Assembly: GCA_016462305.1 (NCBI GenBank)
Contig: JAEMTM010000005.1
Coordinates: 1 to 33,709 of the forward strand
From: Sphingomonadaceae bacterium
GTDB taxonomy: Bacteria; Pseudomonadota; Alphaproteobacteria; Sphingomonadales; Sphingomonadaceae
Direction of reading: 5' to 3'
DNA: 33,709 nucleotides
The notes beneath the pieces were generated by a model. That model worked only from the letters and a program-made list of their open reading frames with translations, searched no databases and had not been told where the DNA came from. How positions within the stretch are numbered: the first letter of the stretch is position 1; every line of letters begins with the position of its first letter. Both the position numbers and the translations under genes were made by a program. Below, one piece after another: positions 8,346-15,454 of the stretch.

Positions 8346-8427
8346 GTCCTGAACGTGTTTCAGGACAACGCAGAACCGTTGCTTGTGATGCTGAAACAAG
8401 TTCAGCATGACGAAGGTCAGGATGACG
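8346..8427. repeat. cluster of small dispersed inverted repeats
   Basis: Two palindromic units and a half-unit of one repeat type. Unit 1 is GTCCTGAA-5 nt-TTCAGGAC (8346-8366). Unit 2 is ATGCTGAA-ACAAG-TTCAGCAT (8388-8408), which with its flanks is close to GTCATGCTGAA on both sides. A half-unit GGTCAGGATGACG is at 8416-8427. The two full units have the same architecture (8-base arms, 5-base loop, CTGAA/TTCAG core), which identifies them as copies of the intergenic repeat family known from sphingomonad genomes. Function is unknown; RNA hairpin or REP-like roles are possible. Confidence 0.65.
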
Positions 8428-8430
8428 GAG

Positions 8431-8460
8431 AAAAACTTCGTGCGGCGCGATCTGCCGCGC
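8431..8460 (-). terminator. probable terminator of pckA
   Basis: Read on the minus strand just after the pckA stop, GCGGC and GCCGC arms (8454-8458 and 8442-8446) enclose a 7-base loop, followed within six bases by a run of five T. The stem is short and the T-run is slightly displaced, so this is only a fair intrinsic terminator. Confidence 0.4.
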
Positions 8461-8480
8461 AACCGCGTTAGGGTCAGGAC

Positions 8481-10082
8481 CTAAGCGGCTTTAGGTGCAG
8501 ACTGCCTTACGCCTTCATCAACATGATCGGCAAATTGCGCGAAATTATCAATGAATTGTTGCGTCAGCTTTTGCGCGGTCACATCATATTCCGCGCTGTC
8601 GGACCATGCCGCACGAGGGTCAAGAATGCCGCTGTCAACGCCCGGCACAGCAACCGGAAATTCAAAGCCAAAGTTTGCATCCTTACGGAATTCGGCGTTG
8701 TTCAGGCTGCCATCCAGCGCCGCGTTCAAAAGCGCGCGCGTGGCCTTTATCGGCATGCGGCTGATGCCGGGCATCGTTGCCTTGCCACCGGTCCAGCCGG
8801 TGTTGACCAGCCAGCATTGGACGTTGCCCTTGGCAATGCGCTCTTTCAACAAATTGCCATAGACGCTGGGGTGACGCGGCATGAATGGTGCGCCAAAGCA
8901 GGTGGAGAATGTCGCCTCCGGCTCCGTCACGCCAATTTCGGTCCCGGCAACACGCGCGGTATAGCCCGAAAGGAAGTGGTACATCGCCTGATCGGGCGTC
9001 AACCGCGCGATGGGCGGCAACACGCCATAGGCATCAGCGGTCAGGAAAATGATCGTCTTTGGCACGGGGCCCATATTTTTTTCCGAGGTGTTCGGAATAT
9101 ATTCAATGGGGTACGAACCACGGCTATTTTCGGCGAGGCTATTGTCGTCGAAATCCAATTCCCGCGTTTCCGGGTCAATGACCACATTTTCGAGCACGGT
9201 GCCAAAACGCTTGGTTGTGGCGAAAATCTCCGGCTCTGCCTCTGCCGACAGGCGGATCATTTTGGCGTAGCAACCACCTTCAAAGTTGAAAACGGCGGTG
9301 TCGGACCAGCCATGTTCGTCATCGCCGATCAAAGTGCGGCTTGCGTCGGCGGACAAGGTGGTCTTACCGGTGCCCGACAAGCCAAAAAACACGGCAGTAT
9401 CTCCGTCGGCACCAATATTGGCCGAGCAATGCATCGGCATAACACCCTTTACCGGCAGCAAATAATTGAGGATGCCGAACACCGACTTCTTCATTTCGCC
9501 CGCATAAGCAGTGCCGCCAATCAGGATCAGCTTTTCGGTAAAGTTGACCGCAATCACCGTCTCGCTGCGGCAACCATGGCGCGCCGGGTCCGCGCGGAAG
9601 CTCGGCAAATCGATGATGGTATATTCGGGTTCGAAGCTCGCCAATTCATGCGGCGTCGGGCGCACCAGCAGCGTCCGGATGAACAGATTATGCCACGCAA
9701 ATTCGTTGATGACGCGGACATTGACGCGATGCTCAGGCTGCGACCCGCCGAACAGGTCCGCGACGTATAATTTGTCTTTACCGCCAAGCGCCGCAATGAA
9801 ATCTGCCTTCAACGCTGCGAAATGCGCCGGGTCCATGGCGACGTTGGATTTGCCCCACCAGATGCTGTTTTCGGTCTCGGCATCGCGAACGATATATTTA
9901 TCCTTCGCCGAGCGGCCAGTATGCGTGCCAGTTTTGACAACAAGCGGCCCATCCTTGGCCAATATGCCTTCTGCATTGGCCAAAGCGGCCTCTACCAACG
10001 GTGCCGTGCCGAGGTTGCAAAATAGTGTCGCATCCGTGCCAAAACCCTGTTGCGAAAGTGAGATATTCAGAGGTGTCGACAT
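8481..10082 (-). CDS. pckA: phosphoenolpyruvate carboxykinase (ATP)
   Basis: Converts oxaloacetate and ATP to PEP, CO2 and ADP, the entry step of gluconeogenesis from TCA-cycle intermediates. At 533 residues the length is typical of the ATP-dependent enzyme. The kinase-1a loop GLSGTGKT is at residues 234-241, and the kinase-2 element IGDDEHGW follows. The HTGRSAKDKYIV segment, the RVINEFAWHNLF segment and the AYAGEMKKSVFG segment carry PEPCK-conserved residues. ATG 10082 has GGAG 6 nt upstream; a longer frame to 10169 lacks support. The gene is divergent from chvI, and in other alphaproteobacteria pckA is adjacent to chvI/chvG and controlled by them, so regulation from the shared 190-base region is likely. 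Confidence 0.96.
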   Translation of the reverse strand: MSTPLNISLSQQGFGTDATLFCNLGTAPLVEAALANAEGILAKDGPLVVKTGTHTGRSAKDKYIVRDAETENSIWWGKSNVAMDPAHFAALKADFIAALGGKDKLYVADLFGGSQPEHRVNVRVINEFAWHNLFIRTLLVRPTPHELASFEPEYTIIDLPSFRADPARHGCRSETVIAVNFTEKLILIGGTAYAGEMKKSVFGILNYLLPVKGVMPMHCSANIGADGDTAVFFGLSGTGKTTLSADASRTLIGDDEHGWSDTAVFNFEGGCYAKMIRLSAEAEPEIFATTKRFGTVLENVVIDPETRELDFDDNSLAENSRGSYPIEYIPNTSEKNMGPVPKTIIFLTADAYGVLPPIARLTPDQAMYHFLSGYTARVAGTEIGVTEPEATFSTCFGAPFMPRHPSVYGNLLKERIAKGNVQCWLVNTGWTGGKATMPGISRMPIKATRALLNAALDGSLNNAEFRKDANFGFEFPVAVPGVDSGILDPRAAWSDSAEYDVTAQKLTQQFIDNFAQFADHVDEGVRQSAPKAA

Positions 10083-10272
10083 TAAATGCTCCGGCAAAAG
10101 GTGCGAATCTAGGGCATACGTATGCACTGTGAAGTTGCCGCCGGTATACGATGGATCGTAGAAGGTCAAATAACGGGCGCATCATTTTGCCAGCCACAGT
10201 TTATCCACGACAGACTTCGCATGGCATACGCAATAGATTGAACCCCCGACGTTGCCACCCTATAGTCACGCG
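10083..10272. promoter_or_regulatory. pckA/chvI divergent control region with palindrome
   Basis: This 190-base gap must hold the promoters of both pckA and the chvI operon. It contains a perfect 12-base palindrome GCATACGTATGC at 10114-10125. The left half recurs as GGCATACG at 10223-10230, and a related GTATACG lies near 10143. Repeated GCATACG-type sequences in a divergent control region are what an operator for a dimeric regulator would look like. Whether the regulator is ChvI is not shown by the sequence. I could not fix -35/-10 elements with confidence. Confidence 0.45.
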
Positions 10273-10980
10273 ATGAGCGCCAATATCGCCTTGGTTGATG
10301 ACGACCGGAACATCCTGACCTCTGTATCGATTGCGATGCAGGCCGAAGGATATGTGACGCGGATATATTCGGACGGCGAAACCGCGTTAAAGGCGTTGAT
10401 CGAAAATCCGGCGGACCTCGGTATTTTCGACATTAAAATGCCGCGTATGGACGGGCTTGAGCTGCTGCGGCGGCTGCGCGAGAAAAGCGATATGCCCGTT
10501 ATCTTCCTAACGTCAAAGGATGAGGAGCTGGACGAGGCACTTGGCCTCGCCATGGGCGCCGATGACTATATAACCAAGCCATTTTCGCAACGGCTGTTGA
10601 TTGCGCGGGTAAAGGCCATATTGCGACGCGCAACCTATGACAAGGTCGCTGGCAATGGCGAGGCGGAGCCCGAACTAGAACCCATGATACGCGGCAAGCT
10701 GGAAATGGACCCGGCGCGGCACCACGTCAAATGGGACGGGAGGTCGCTTACCCTTACGGTGACAGAGTTCATGATCCTTGAGGCGCTGGCCAATCGACCG
10801 GGCGTCGTGCGCACCCGCGATCAACTGATGGACGCGGCGTATCAGGACGACGTCTATGTGGATGACCGCACCATTGACAGCCATATCAAAAGGCTCCGGC
10901 GCAAATTCCGTGAAATTGACCCTGAATTCACCGCTATTGATACACTTTATGGGGCCGGATATCGCTTCGCAGACAGCTGA
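10273..10980 (+). CDS. chvI: response regulator, ChvI type (OmpR family)
   Basis: DNA-binding response regulator of 235 residues. The receiver domain (1-120) has the acidic pocket Asp10-Asp11, the phospho-acceptor Asp53 in FDIKMPRMDG, the TS switch at 80-81 and Lys102 in TKPF. A winged-helix OmpR/PhoB domain fills about 140-235, with the recognition segment VDDRTIDSHIKRLRRKF. The family position is read from context: a sensor kinase next, then hprK, EIIA and HPr, with pckA divergent, which is the arrangement of chvI/chvG in alphaproteobacteria. There ChvI controls envelope, acid and host-related genes and pckA. I chose ATG 10273 (MSANIALVDD); an upstream TTG at 10252 would add seven residues. 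No strong ribosome-binding site is visible. Confidence 0.9.
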   Translation: MSANIALVDDDRNILTSVSIAMQAEGYVTRIYSDGETALKALIENPADLGIFDIKMPRMDGLELLRRLREKSDMPVIFLTSKDEELDEALGLAMGADDYITKPFSQRLLIARVKAILRRATYDKVAGNGEAEPELEPMIRGKLEMDPARHHVKWDGRSLTLTVTEFMILEALANRPGVVRTRDQLMDAAYQDDVYVDDRTIDSHIKRLRRKFREIDPEFTAIDTLYGAGYRFADS

Positions 10981-12529
10981 GCCCGCTGATCTGCAGCTGG
11001 GATGGAGCCGGGGGTTATCGCTGACCACCCGCATACTTGCCGTCAACCTCTTCGTGCTTGCTCTGCTGGGTGCTGGTCTGTTCTTCCTCGACAGCTATCG
11101 CGTCCGGTTAATTGCAGAGCGCGAAAGCGCAGCCCGCGTTCAGGCCAGCTTCCTGGTATCCAGCCTGCCGCTTATCGCCCCGCAAAAGCGGGACGATTAT
11201 ATCGCCACATTCGGCCAAGTGAACCTGTCGCGGATCCGCGTTTACGACCAAGATGGCACGAAAATATTGGACAGCTTTGCGGGCCGACAACCCACTTATG
11301 TCTTTCGCGATCCCGACAGCGAACCTTGGCCCAAAATTGCGGCACGCGGGATGGACGTCTTATTCGATTTCATCGTCGGCGCGGCCAAGCTGGAACGCTT
11401 TGTTGAGCCTGTAGAAGATACCCCTTCGGCTTGGCCCGAAATTCGCGCGGCAACGCCTTCCAAAGCCGCCTCGATGGTGCGCTTTGCGCCCGACCTTACG
11501 CATGTGATTAGCGCAGCCTCCACTGCGCGTGATCGACGCTTTACTGTGCTGACCACCGCCAATGAACGCGACGTCCGCTTGTTCGTCCGGGCAGAGCGGT
11601 TTAACGTCGGCATGTTTTTCGTTTTTGCGCTTGGCATCGGGGTTATGCTTTCCATATTTCTCGCCCGCACCATCGTCCGTCCGTTGCGCCATCTGGCCCG
11701 CGCCGCCGTGAAGGTTCGGCTTGGTCGCGCACAAGAGGTTAATGTTCCCCGCCTGCCCTCGCGCCGCGACGAAATTGGTATGTTGGCACGTGCGCTTTCG
11801 GATATGAGCATAGCGCTGCGCCAACGGATCGATGCCACCGAAGCCTTTGCCGCCGATGTCGCGCATGAAATTAAAAATCCGCTTGCGTCTTTGCGGTCCG
11901 CACTTGATGGCGCAGAGCGGATTGAAGACCCAAAATTGCGTAAACAATTGATGGATGTCGCAAAAGCCGACGTACTTCGATTGGACCGCCTTATAAGCGA
12001 TATTTCGGACGCCAGCCGCGTGGATTCCCAACTGGCCAAGGCGAAGTTTGAACCTATCGACCTTGGCGACATGATCGAGCAATTGCTTCAAGCACGCGAA
12101 GACCGGGGCAGCGACAAAGATGTCGACATTGCCTTTGCCCGACCACTCCGGAAAATCGCGACAGTGATGGGTGAAGATGTCCGTCTTGAACGCATGTTGA
12201 CCAACTTAATCGATAATGCAGTGTCCTTCTCGCCGCCCGGAGCAGTCGTCGAAATATCCGCGACGCTTGCCGATGAAGACGTCGTCATTCGGATCAGCGA
12301 TGAAGGCCCGGGGGTGCCACCACAAGAGCGAGAGGCCATTTTCCGACGCTTCCACAGCGAACGGCCAGCGACCGAGAATTTTGGAGAGCATAGCGGGCTT
12401 GGCCTCGCCATTGCGCGGACAATTATCGAGGGGCATCATGGCCGCATTGCGGTTCGCGACCGGGTCGATGGCAAAGGCGGGGCATGTTTCGAAATCGCCT
12501 TGCCCTGCGCTGCTGCGGCAAGGCTTTAA
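10949..12529 (+). CDS. chvG: sensor histidine kinase, ChvG type
   Basis: Membrane sensor kinase of 526 residues, cognate to the preceding regulator. Membrane helices at about 27-47 and 219-238 enclose a periplasmic sensor region of about 170 residues. A HAMP segment (about 239-292) and a HisKA domain with His306 in ADVAHEIKNPLASL follow. The HATPase domain has the N box NLIDNAVSFSPPG, the G1 box DEGPGVPP and the G2 box GLGLAIARTI. The only reasonable in-frame start, ATG 10949, lies inside the end of chvI, giving a 32-base overlap without an obvious ribosome-binding site, so translation is probably coupled. Its stop overlaps the start of hprK (TAATG). In related bacteria ChvG senses acid or envelope stress; the signal here is not readable. 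Confidence 0.9.
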   Translation: MGPDIASQTAEPADLQLGWSRGLSLTTRILAVNLFVLALLGAGLFFLDSYRVRLIAERESAARVQASFLVSSLPLIAPQKRDDYIATFGQVNLSRIRVYDQDGTKILDSFAGRQPTYVFRDPDSEPWPKIAARGMDVLFDFIVGAAKLERFVEPVEDTPSAWPEIRAATPSKAASMVRFAPDLTHVISAASTARDRRFTVLTTANERDVRLFVRAERFNVGMFFVFALGIGVMLSIFLARTIVRPLRHLARAAVKVRLGRAQEVNVPRLPSRRDEIGMLARALSDMSIALRQRIDATEAFAADVAHEIKNPLASLRSALDGAERIEDPKLRKQLMDVAKADVLRLDRLISDISDASRVDSQLAKAKFEPIDLGDMIEQLLQAREDRGSDKDVDIAFARPLRKIATVMGEDVRLERMLTNLIDNAVSFSPPGAVVEISATLADEDVVIRISDEGPGVPPQEREAIFRRFHSERPATENFGEHSGLGLAIARTIIEGHHGRIAVRDRVDGKGGACFEIALPCAAAARL

Positions 12530-13002
12530 TGTCGGACATGGTGCATGGTAGCGCAGTCGCCATTGACGGAAACGGGGTGCTGTTGCTTGGGCCGTCCGGC
12601 AGCGGAAAATCAGACCTGGCGCTTCGCCTGATTGACCGCGGAGCAAAGCTGATCTGCGACGACATATTACACATCGAAAGCTGCAATGGTGTGCCACAAC
12701 TGACCATTGCGCCAAATATAGCCGGTAAAATAGAAGTGCGTGGCATTGGGATATGCCCCATTGATTTCGTCGATTGCGCACCACTGCGCCTCATCGTGCA
12801 ATTCGCGCAGGACGCGGACCGCATGCCGCCGGCGCATCAGAGCATAACCATAGCCGGTTACGCGGTGCCCATGTTCAAGCTGGACCCATTTCAGGCGAGC
12901 AGCGCATTAAAGGTGGAATGGGCGCTCCGGTCGGTCATTGACGCTGGGTGGCACCCGGTGGCAAACGCCGATGCCACATCGAATGAAAGCGTAACAATGT
13001 GA
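12529..13002 (+). CDS. hprK: HPr kinase/phosphorylase, short alphaproteobacterial form
   Basis: Phosphorylates and dephosphorylates HPr on a serine, linking energy state to the PTS. The protein has 157 residues, about half the ~310 of Gram-positive HprK, because only the C-terminal kinase domain is present; this short form is normal in alphaproteobacteria. Walker A GPSGSGKS is at residues 21-28, the ICDD segment at 42-45, and the HprK signature EVRGIGI at 69-75. The start overlaps the chvG stop (TAATG) and the stop overlaps a GTG start of rapZ (GTGA). An alternative ATG three codons downstream (12538) cannot be excluded. The likely substrate, ptsH, is encoded 1.4 kb downstream in the same operon. 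Confidence 0.92.
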   Translation: MSDMVHGSAVAIDGNGVLLLGPSGSGKSDLALRLIDRGAKLICDDILHIESCNGVPQLTIAPNIAGKIEVRGIGICPIDFVDCAPLRLIVQFAQDADRMPPAHQSITIAGYAVPMFKLDPFQASSALKVEWALRSVIDAGWHPVANADATSNESVTM

Positions 13003-13964
13003 CCCAGAACACAGCCTCCGAACCGCAGAAAATCCTGTTGATTACTGGTGTGTCCGGGGCAGGTAAGACAACCGCGCTTAAAACGCTGGAAGACTTGGGC
13101 TGGGAAACGGTGGACAATTTCCCGATCAAGCTGGCAGGCCAGTTGCTTAAAATTCCCGTATCGGGCGGTGAGAATGGACCAAATATTCCGCTGGCGCTGG
13201 GCTTTGATAGCCGGACACGCGGTTTTGATGCCGAGGCGTTGATTCGGCAAATCAGGAAACTGCAGGCGCAAGCTAATCTTGAAATAATGACGCTGTTTTT
13301 GGATTGCGCGGGCGTCGAGATCGAGCGCCGCTACGCGGAGACCCGCCACCGTCACCCGATGGCGCAAGACCGGCCTGCGATGGACGGCATCGCCATTGAC
13401 CGGGCCGTGATGGAGCCATTTCGCCGATGGGCGGAGGCCGTCATTGATACAAGCAAGCTGTCGGCGCATGATTTGCAAGTCGTCATCCGCGAAAGGTTCA
13501 GCAGCGATACGTCACTGCATGCAAATATCACGGTATCAAGCTTTGGCTTTTCGCGCGGAGTCCCGCACAATGCCGACCTGGTATTCGACTTGCGTTTTTT
13601 GCGGAACCCGCACTGGGACGGCAATTTGCGGCCGCTGACGGGGTTGGATGCGGCGGTTGCCGAACATGTTGCCGCCGACCCGAAATATGATGAAGCCATG
13701 CAGAAAATCCGTGACCTTCTGCGGTTCCTGCTGCCGCTTTACGACACGCAGGGTAAGGCTTATATAAATATCGCTTTTGGGTGCACGGGTGGACGGCACC
13801 GGTCTGTGCATGTTGCCGAAACTTTTGGCGCTTGGTTGCGCGAAGATGGCTTTGCCTTGCAGGTGGCACATCGCGATCTGACATCAAGACCGATTGACGC
13901 GCTGGAAGAGCCTGCTAACGGCGCAGACAGAATAACGTCGCGACAAGGCAGCAACATCACATGA
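12999..13964 (+). CDS. rapZ: RapZ-family nucleotide/RNA-binding protein
   Basis: RapZ (formerly YvcJ/YhbJ) is a P-loop protein; in E. coli it is an RNA-binding adaptor that delivers the small RNA GlmZ to RNase E according to glucosamine-6-phosphate level. This copy has 321 residues. Walker A GVSGAGKT is at 17-24. The family blocks GWETVDNFP, DSRTRGFD, SFGFSRGVPHNADLVFD and the C-terminal FGCTGGRHRSVHVAE (from residue 260) are all present. The start codon is GTG and overlaps the hprK stop; the stop shares ATGA with the EIIA gene. Its place between hprK and EIIA suggests a PTS-linked role, but no GlmZ-like RNA is visible here and the RNA target is unknown. Confidence 0.93.
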   Translation: MTQNTASEPQKILLITGVSGAGKTTALKTLEDLGWETVDNFPIKLAGQLLKIPVSGGENGPNIPLALGFDSRTRGFDAEALIRQIRKLQAQANLEIMTLFLDCAGVEIERRYAETRHRHPMAQDRPAMDGIAIDRAVMEPFRRWAEAVIDTSKLSAHDLQVVIRERFSSDTSLHANITVSSFGFSRGVPHNADLVFDLRFLRNPHWDGNLRPLTGLDAAVAEHVAADPKYDEAMQKIRDLLRFLLPLYDTQGKAYINIAFGCTGGRHRSVHVAETFGAWLREDGFALQVAHRDLTSRPIDALEEPANGADRITSRQGSNIT

Positions 13965-14365
13965 TCGGTTTGATTTTAGTCACGCATGGGAAACTGGCGA
14001 ACGAGTTTCTTGTCGCGCTTGAACATGTTGTGGGGCCACAAAAGGACGTTGCGACCATCTGCATCGGCCCGCATGATGATATGGAAGCGCGGCGCAATGA
14101 AATCGCGGCTGCCATTAAAAAAGTTGATACCGGCAAGGGCGTCATCATCCTATCCGATCTGTTCGGCGGAACGCCTTCAAATCTCGCCATTTCCTTGCTG
14201 GATGCCGGACGCGTTGAAGTCATCGCTGGCGTGAACCTGCCCATGCTCATCCGCTTGGATAGCGCGCGCAAAAACCTGGACGTGAAAGAGGCGGTCGCCG
14301 CCGCCCGTGAAGCGGGACGCAAATATATCAGCGTTGCTTCTGAAGTGCTTGAAGCTTCACGATGA
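13961..14365 (+). CDS. PTS EIIA component, mannose/sorbose family
   Basis: Phosphotransfer protein of 134 residues made of a single EIIA-Man domain. It begins MIGLILVTHGKLANEF, with the expected phospho-acceptor His9, and continues with the IILSDLFGGTPSNLA block that is diagnostic of the family. It receives phosphate from HPr. No EIIB, EIIC or EIID gene is present, so it probably acts as a regulator rather than in sugar uptake, as proposed for the alphaproteobacterial EIIA-Man next to hprK. It overlaps rapZ (ATGA at 13961-13964) and ptsH (ATGA at 14362-14365). Confidence 0.92.
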   Translation: MIGLILVTHGKLANEFLVALEHVVGPQKDVATICIGPHDDMEARRNEIAAAIKKVDTGKGVIILSDLFGGTPSNLAISLLDAGRVEVIAGVNLPMLIRLDSARKNLDVKEAVAAAREAGRKYISVASEVLEASR

Positions 14366-14640
14366 CGCGGATTAGCCGCCCCGTCACTATCGTTAACGTC
14401 AAAGGCCTCCACGCCCGCGCCAGCGCCAAATTTGTGACGTTCGTGTCCCGCTTGCCCGAAGGGATCAGCGTTGAGGTCGAGAAGGATGGTCAATCCGTGA
14501 CTGGCACGTCGATCATGGGCTTAATGATGCTGGGCGCGGCGAAGGGTAGTGAAATTATCATTCATGCCCAAGGTGAACAGGCCGAACTCGCCATTGAAAA
14601 GCTGGTTGGGTTAGTTGTCGACGGTTTTGGCGAAGATTGA
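14362..14640 (+). CDS. ptsH: phosphocarrier protein HPr
   Basis: Small phosphocarrier of 92 residues that accepts phosphate from enzyme I and passes it to EIIA. The catalytic His17 lies in VKGLHARASAKF. The regulatory serine recognised by HprK corresponds to Ser50 in GTSIMGLMMLGAAKG, so both known phosphorylation sites are present. Enzyme I (PtsP/PtsI) is not in the window. It overlaps the EIIA gene upstream by ATGA, and its stop overlaps the ATG of the methyltransferase gene by one base. Confidence 0.95.
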   Translation: MTRISRPVTIVNVKGLHARASAKFVTFVSRLPEGISVEVEKDGQSVTGTSIMGLMMLGAAKGSEIIIHAQGEQAELAIEKLVGLVVDGFGED

Positions 14641-15452
14641 TGCGCCGTGAAATTACCGGATTTTCCAATCCGCTGTTAAAGGAAATACGCGGGCTTCGTG
14701 AAAAGAAGCTGCGTAAACGCGCTGGGCTGTTCCTTGCCGAAGGGCTACGCATTATGACCGAAGCGCGCGAGGCGGGGTTTCTTCCCGAAATGCTGTTTCG
14801 CGTTAAAGACCGCCCCGTTCATGACCTTGAGGTGGCTTTAGAGGCCGATGTTCTGGCCAATAAAGGCGACGTAATTGAAACCAGCGCCGAGATTATGGCG
14901 AAACTGTCGGGCAAGGACAATGCCCAGGCCGTGGTCGGCGTCTATCGCGACCATGGGACTGCTTTGGGGGAACTAGACCGGAGCAGCGCGCCAATTTGGC
15001 TTGTGGCACAATCGATGCGTGATCCGGGTAATCTTGGCACGATGTTGCGCACCGGCGATGCCGTGGGGGCTGGCGGACTGATCCTGATCGATGATTGCAC
15101 CGACCCATTTTCTGTTGAGTCCGTCCGCGCCAGCATGGGCGCCATTTTCACGCAAAAAATCGTGCAATGCCGTTGGGAAGAATTCACCGCTTGGTTGCGG
15201 GCGGGCGCAGGCCAATTGGTCGGCACCAGCCTGCAAACCGACACCGACTATCAAGCCGCCCGCTACCACGCGCCATGCTTCATCCTGACGGGTAATGAGG
15301 CGCAGGGCCTGCCGGACGATTATGAAACCGCGTGCGACCTGCGCGTTAAAATGCCGATGCGTGGCAAGGCGGACAGCTTAAACGCGGCTGTTGCGACCGC
15401 AGTCATGGCCTATGAGGTTCTGAACCAGTTTCGGCATTCGAAAGCCGGCTAG
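14640..15452 (+). CDS. TrmH/SpoU-family RNA 2'-O-methyltransferase
   Basis: SAM-dependent ribose methyltransferase of 270 residues with a trefoil-knot (SPOUT) fold. An N-terminal substrate-binding part (about 1-105, RRE-ITGFSNPLLKEIRGL) precedes the catalytic domain. That domain has the motif 1 region VAQSMRDPGNLGTMLRTGDAVG, motif 2 FILTGNEAQGLP and motif 3 VKMPMRGKADSLNAAVA. The overall form is that of the RlmB/TsnR-like group acting on 23S rRNA, but the exact nucleotide cannot be assigned. The ATG overlaps the ptsH stop (TGATG), so it is the last gene of the chvI-ptsH transcript despite an unrelated function. It converges on rmuC with only two bases between the stops. Confidence 0.88.
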   Translation: MRREITGFSNPLLKEIRGLREKKLRKRAGLFLAEGLRIMTEAREAGFLPEMLFRVKDRPVHDLEVALEADVLANKGDVIETSAEIMAKLSGKDNAQAVVGVYRDHGTALGELDRSSAPIWLVAQSMRDPGNLGTMLRTGDAVGAGGLILIDDCTDPFSVESVRASMGAIFTQKIVQCRWEEFTAWLRAGAGQLVGTSLQTDTDYQAARYHAPCFILTGNEAQGLPDDYETACDLRVKMPMRGKADSLNAAVATAVMAYEVLNQFRHSKAG

Positions 15453-15454
15453 CC

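Larger units (their letters stand above)
8063..8480. other. 418-base intergenic region with hairpins and short repeats
   Basis: The gap between the convergent nfeD and pckA genes has no credible coding frame. From left to right it holds the hairpin at 8112-8139, a TTCTTTGACA sequence (8141-8150) resembling a boxA antitermination site, and a T6 run near 8200. It continues with two small inverted repeats at 8346-8366 and 8388-8408 with a half-unit at 8416-8427, then a GC hairpin plus T-run on the minus strand that probably ends pckA, and a 14-base sequence at 8468-8481 that occurs again at 25802-25815. No protein or known RNA is recognisable. Confidence 0.6.

Noticed and set aside
8523..9770. 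Plus-strand open frame of 415 codons opposite pckA
   Set aside because: It lies entirely antisense to a full-length, motif-complete PEP carboxykinase gene. It has no recognisable domain and no ribosome-binding site, and is explained by codon bias in the sense gene.
11296..12072. Two long minus-strand frames opposite chvG
   Set aside because: Both are Arg/Ser- or His-rich shadows of the kinase gene without start signals; chvG has all kinase boxes.
12529..13002. hprK as a truncated gene
   Set aside because: At 157 residues it is half the Gram-positive length, but Walker A and the signature motif are intact and the short form is the normal alphaproteobacterial type.
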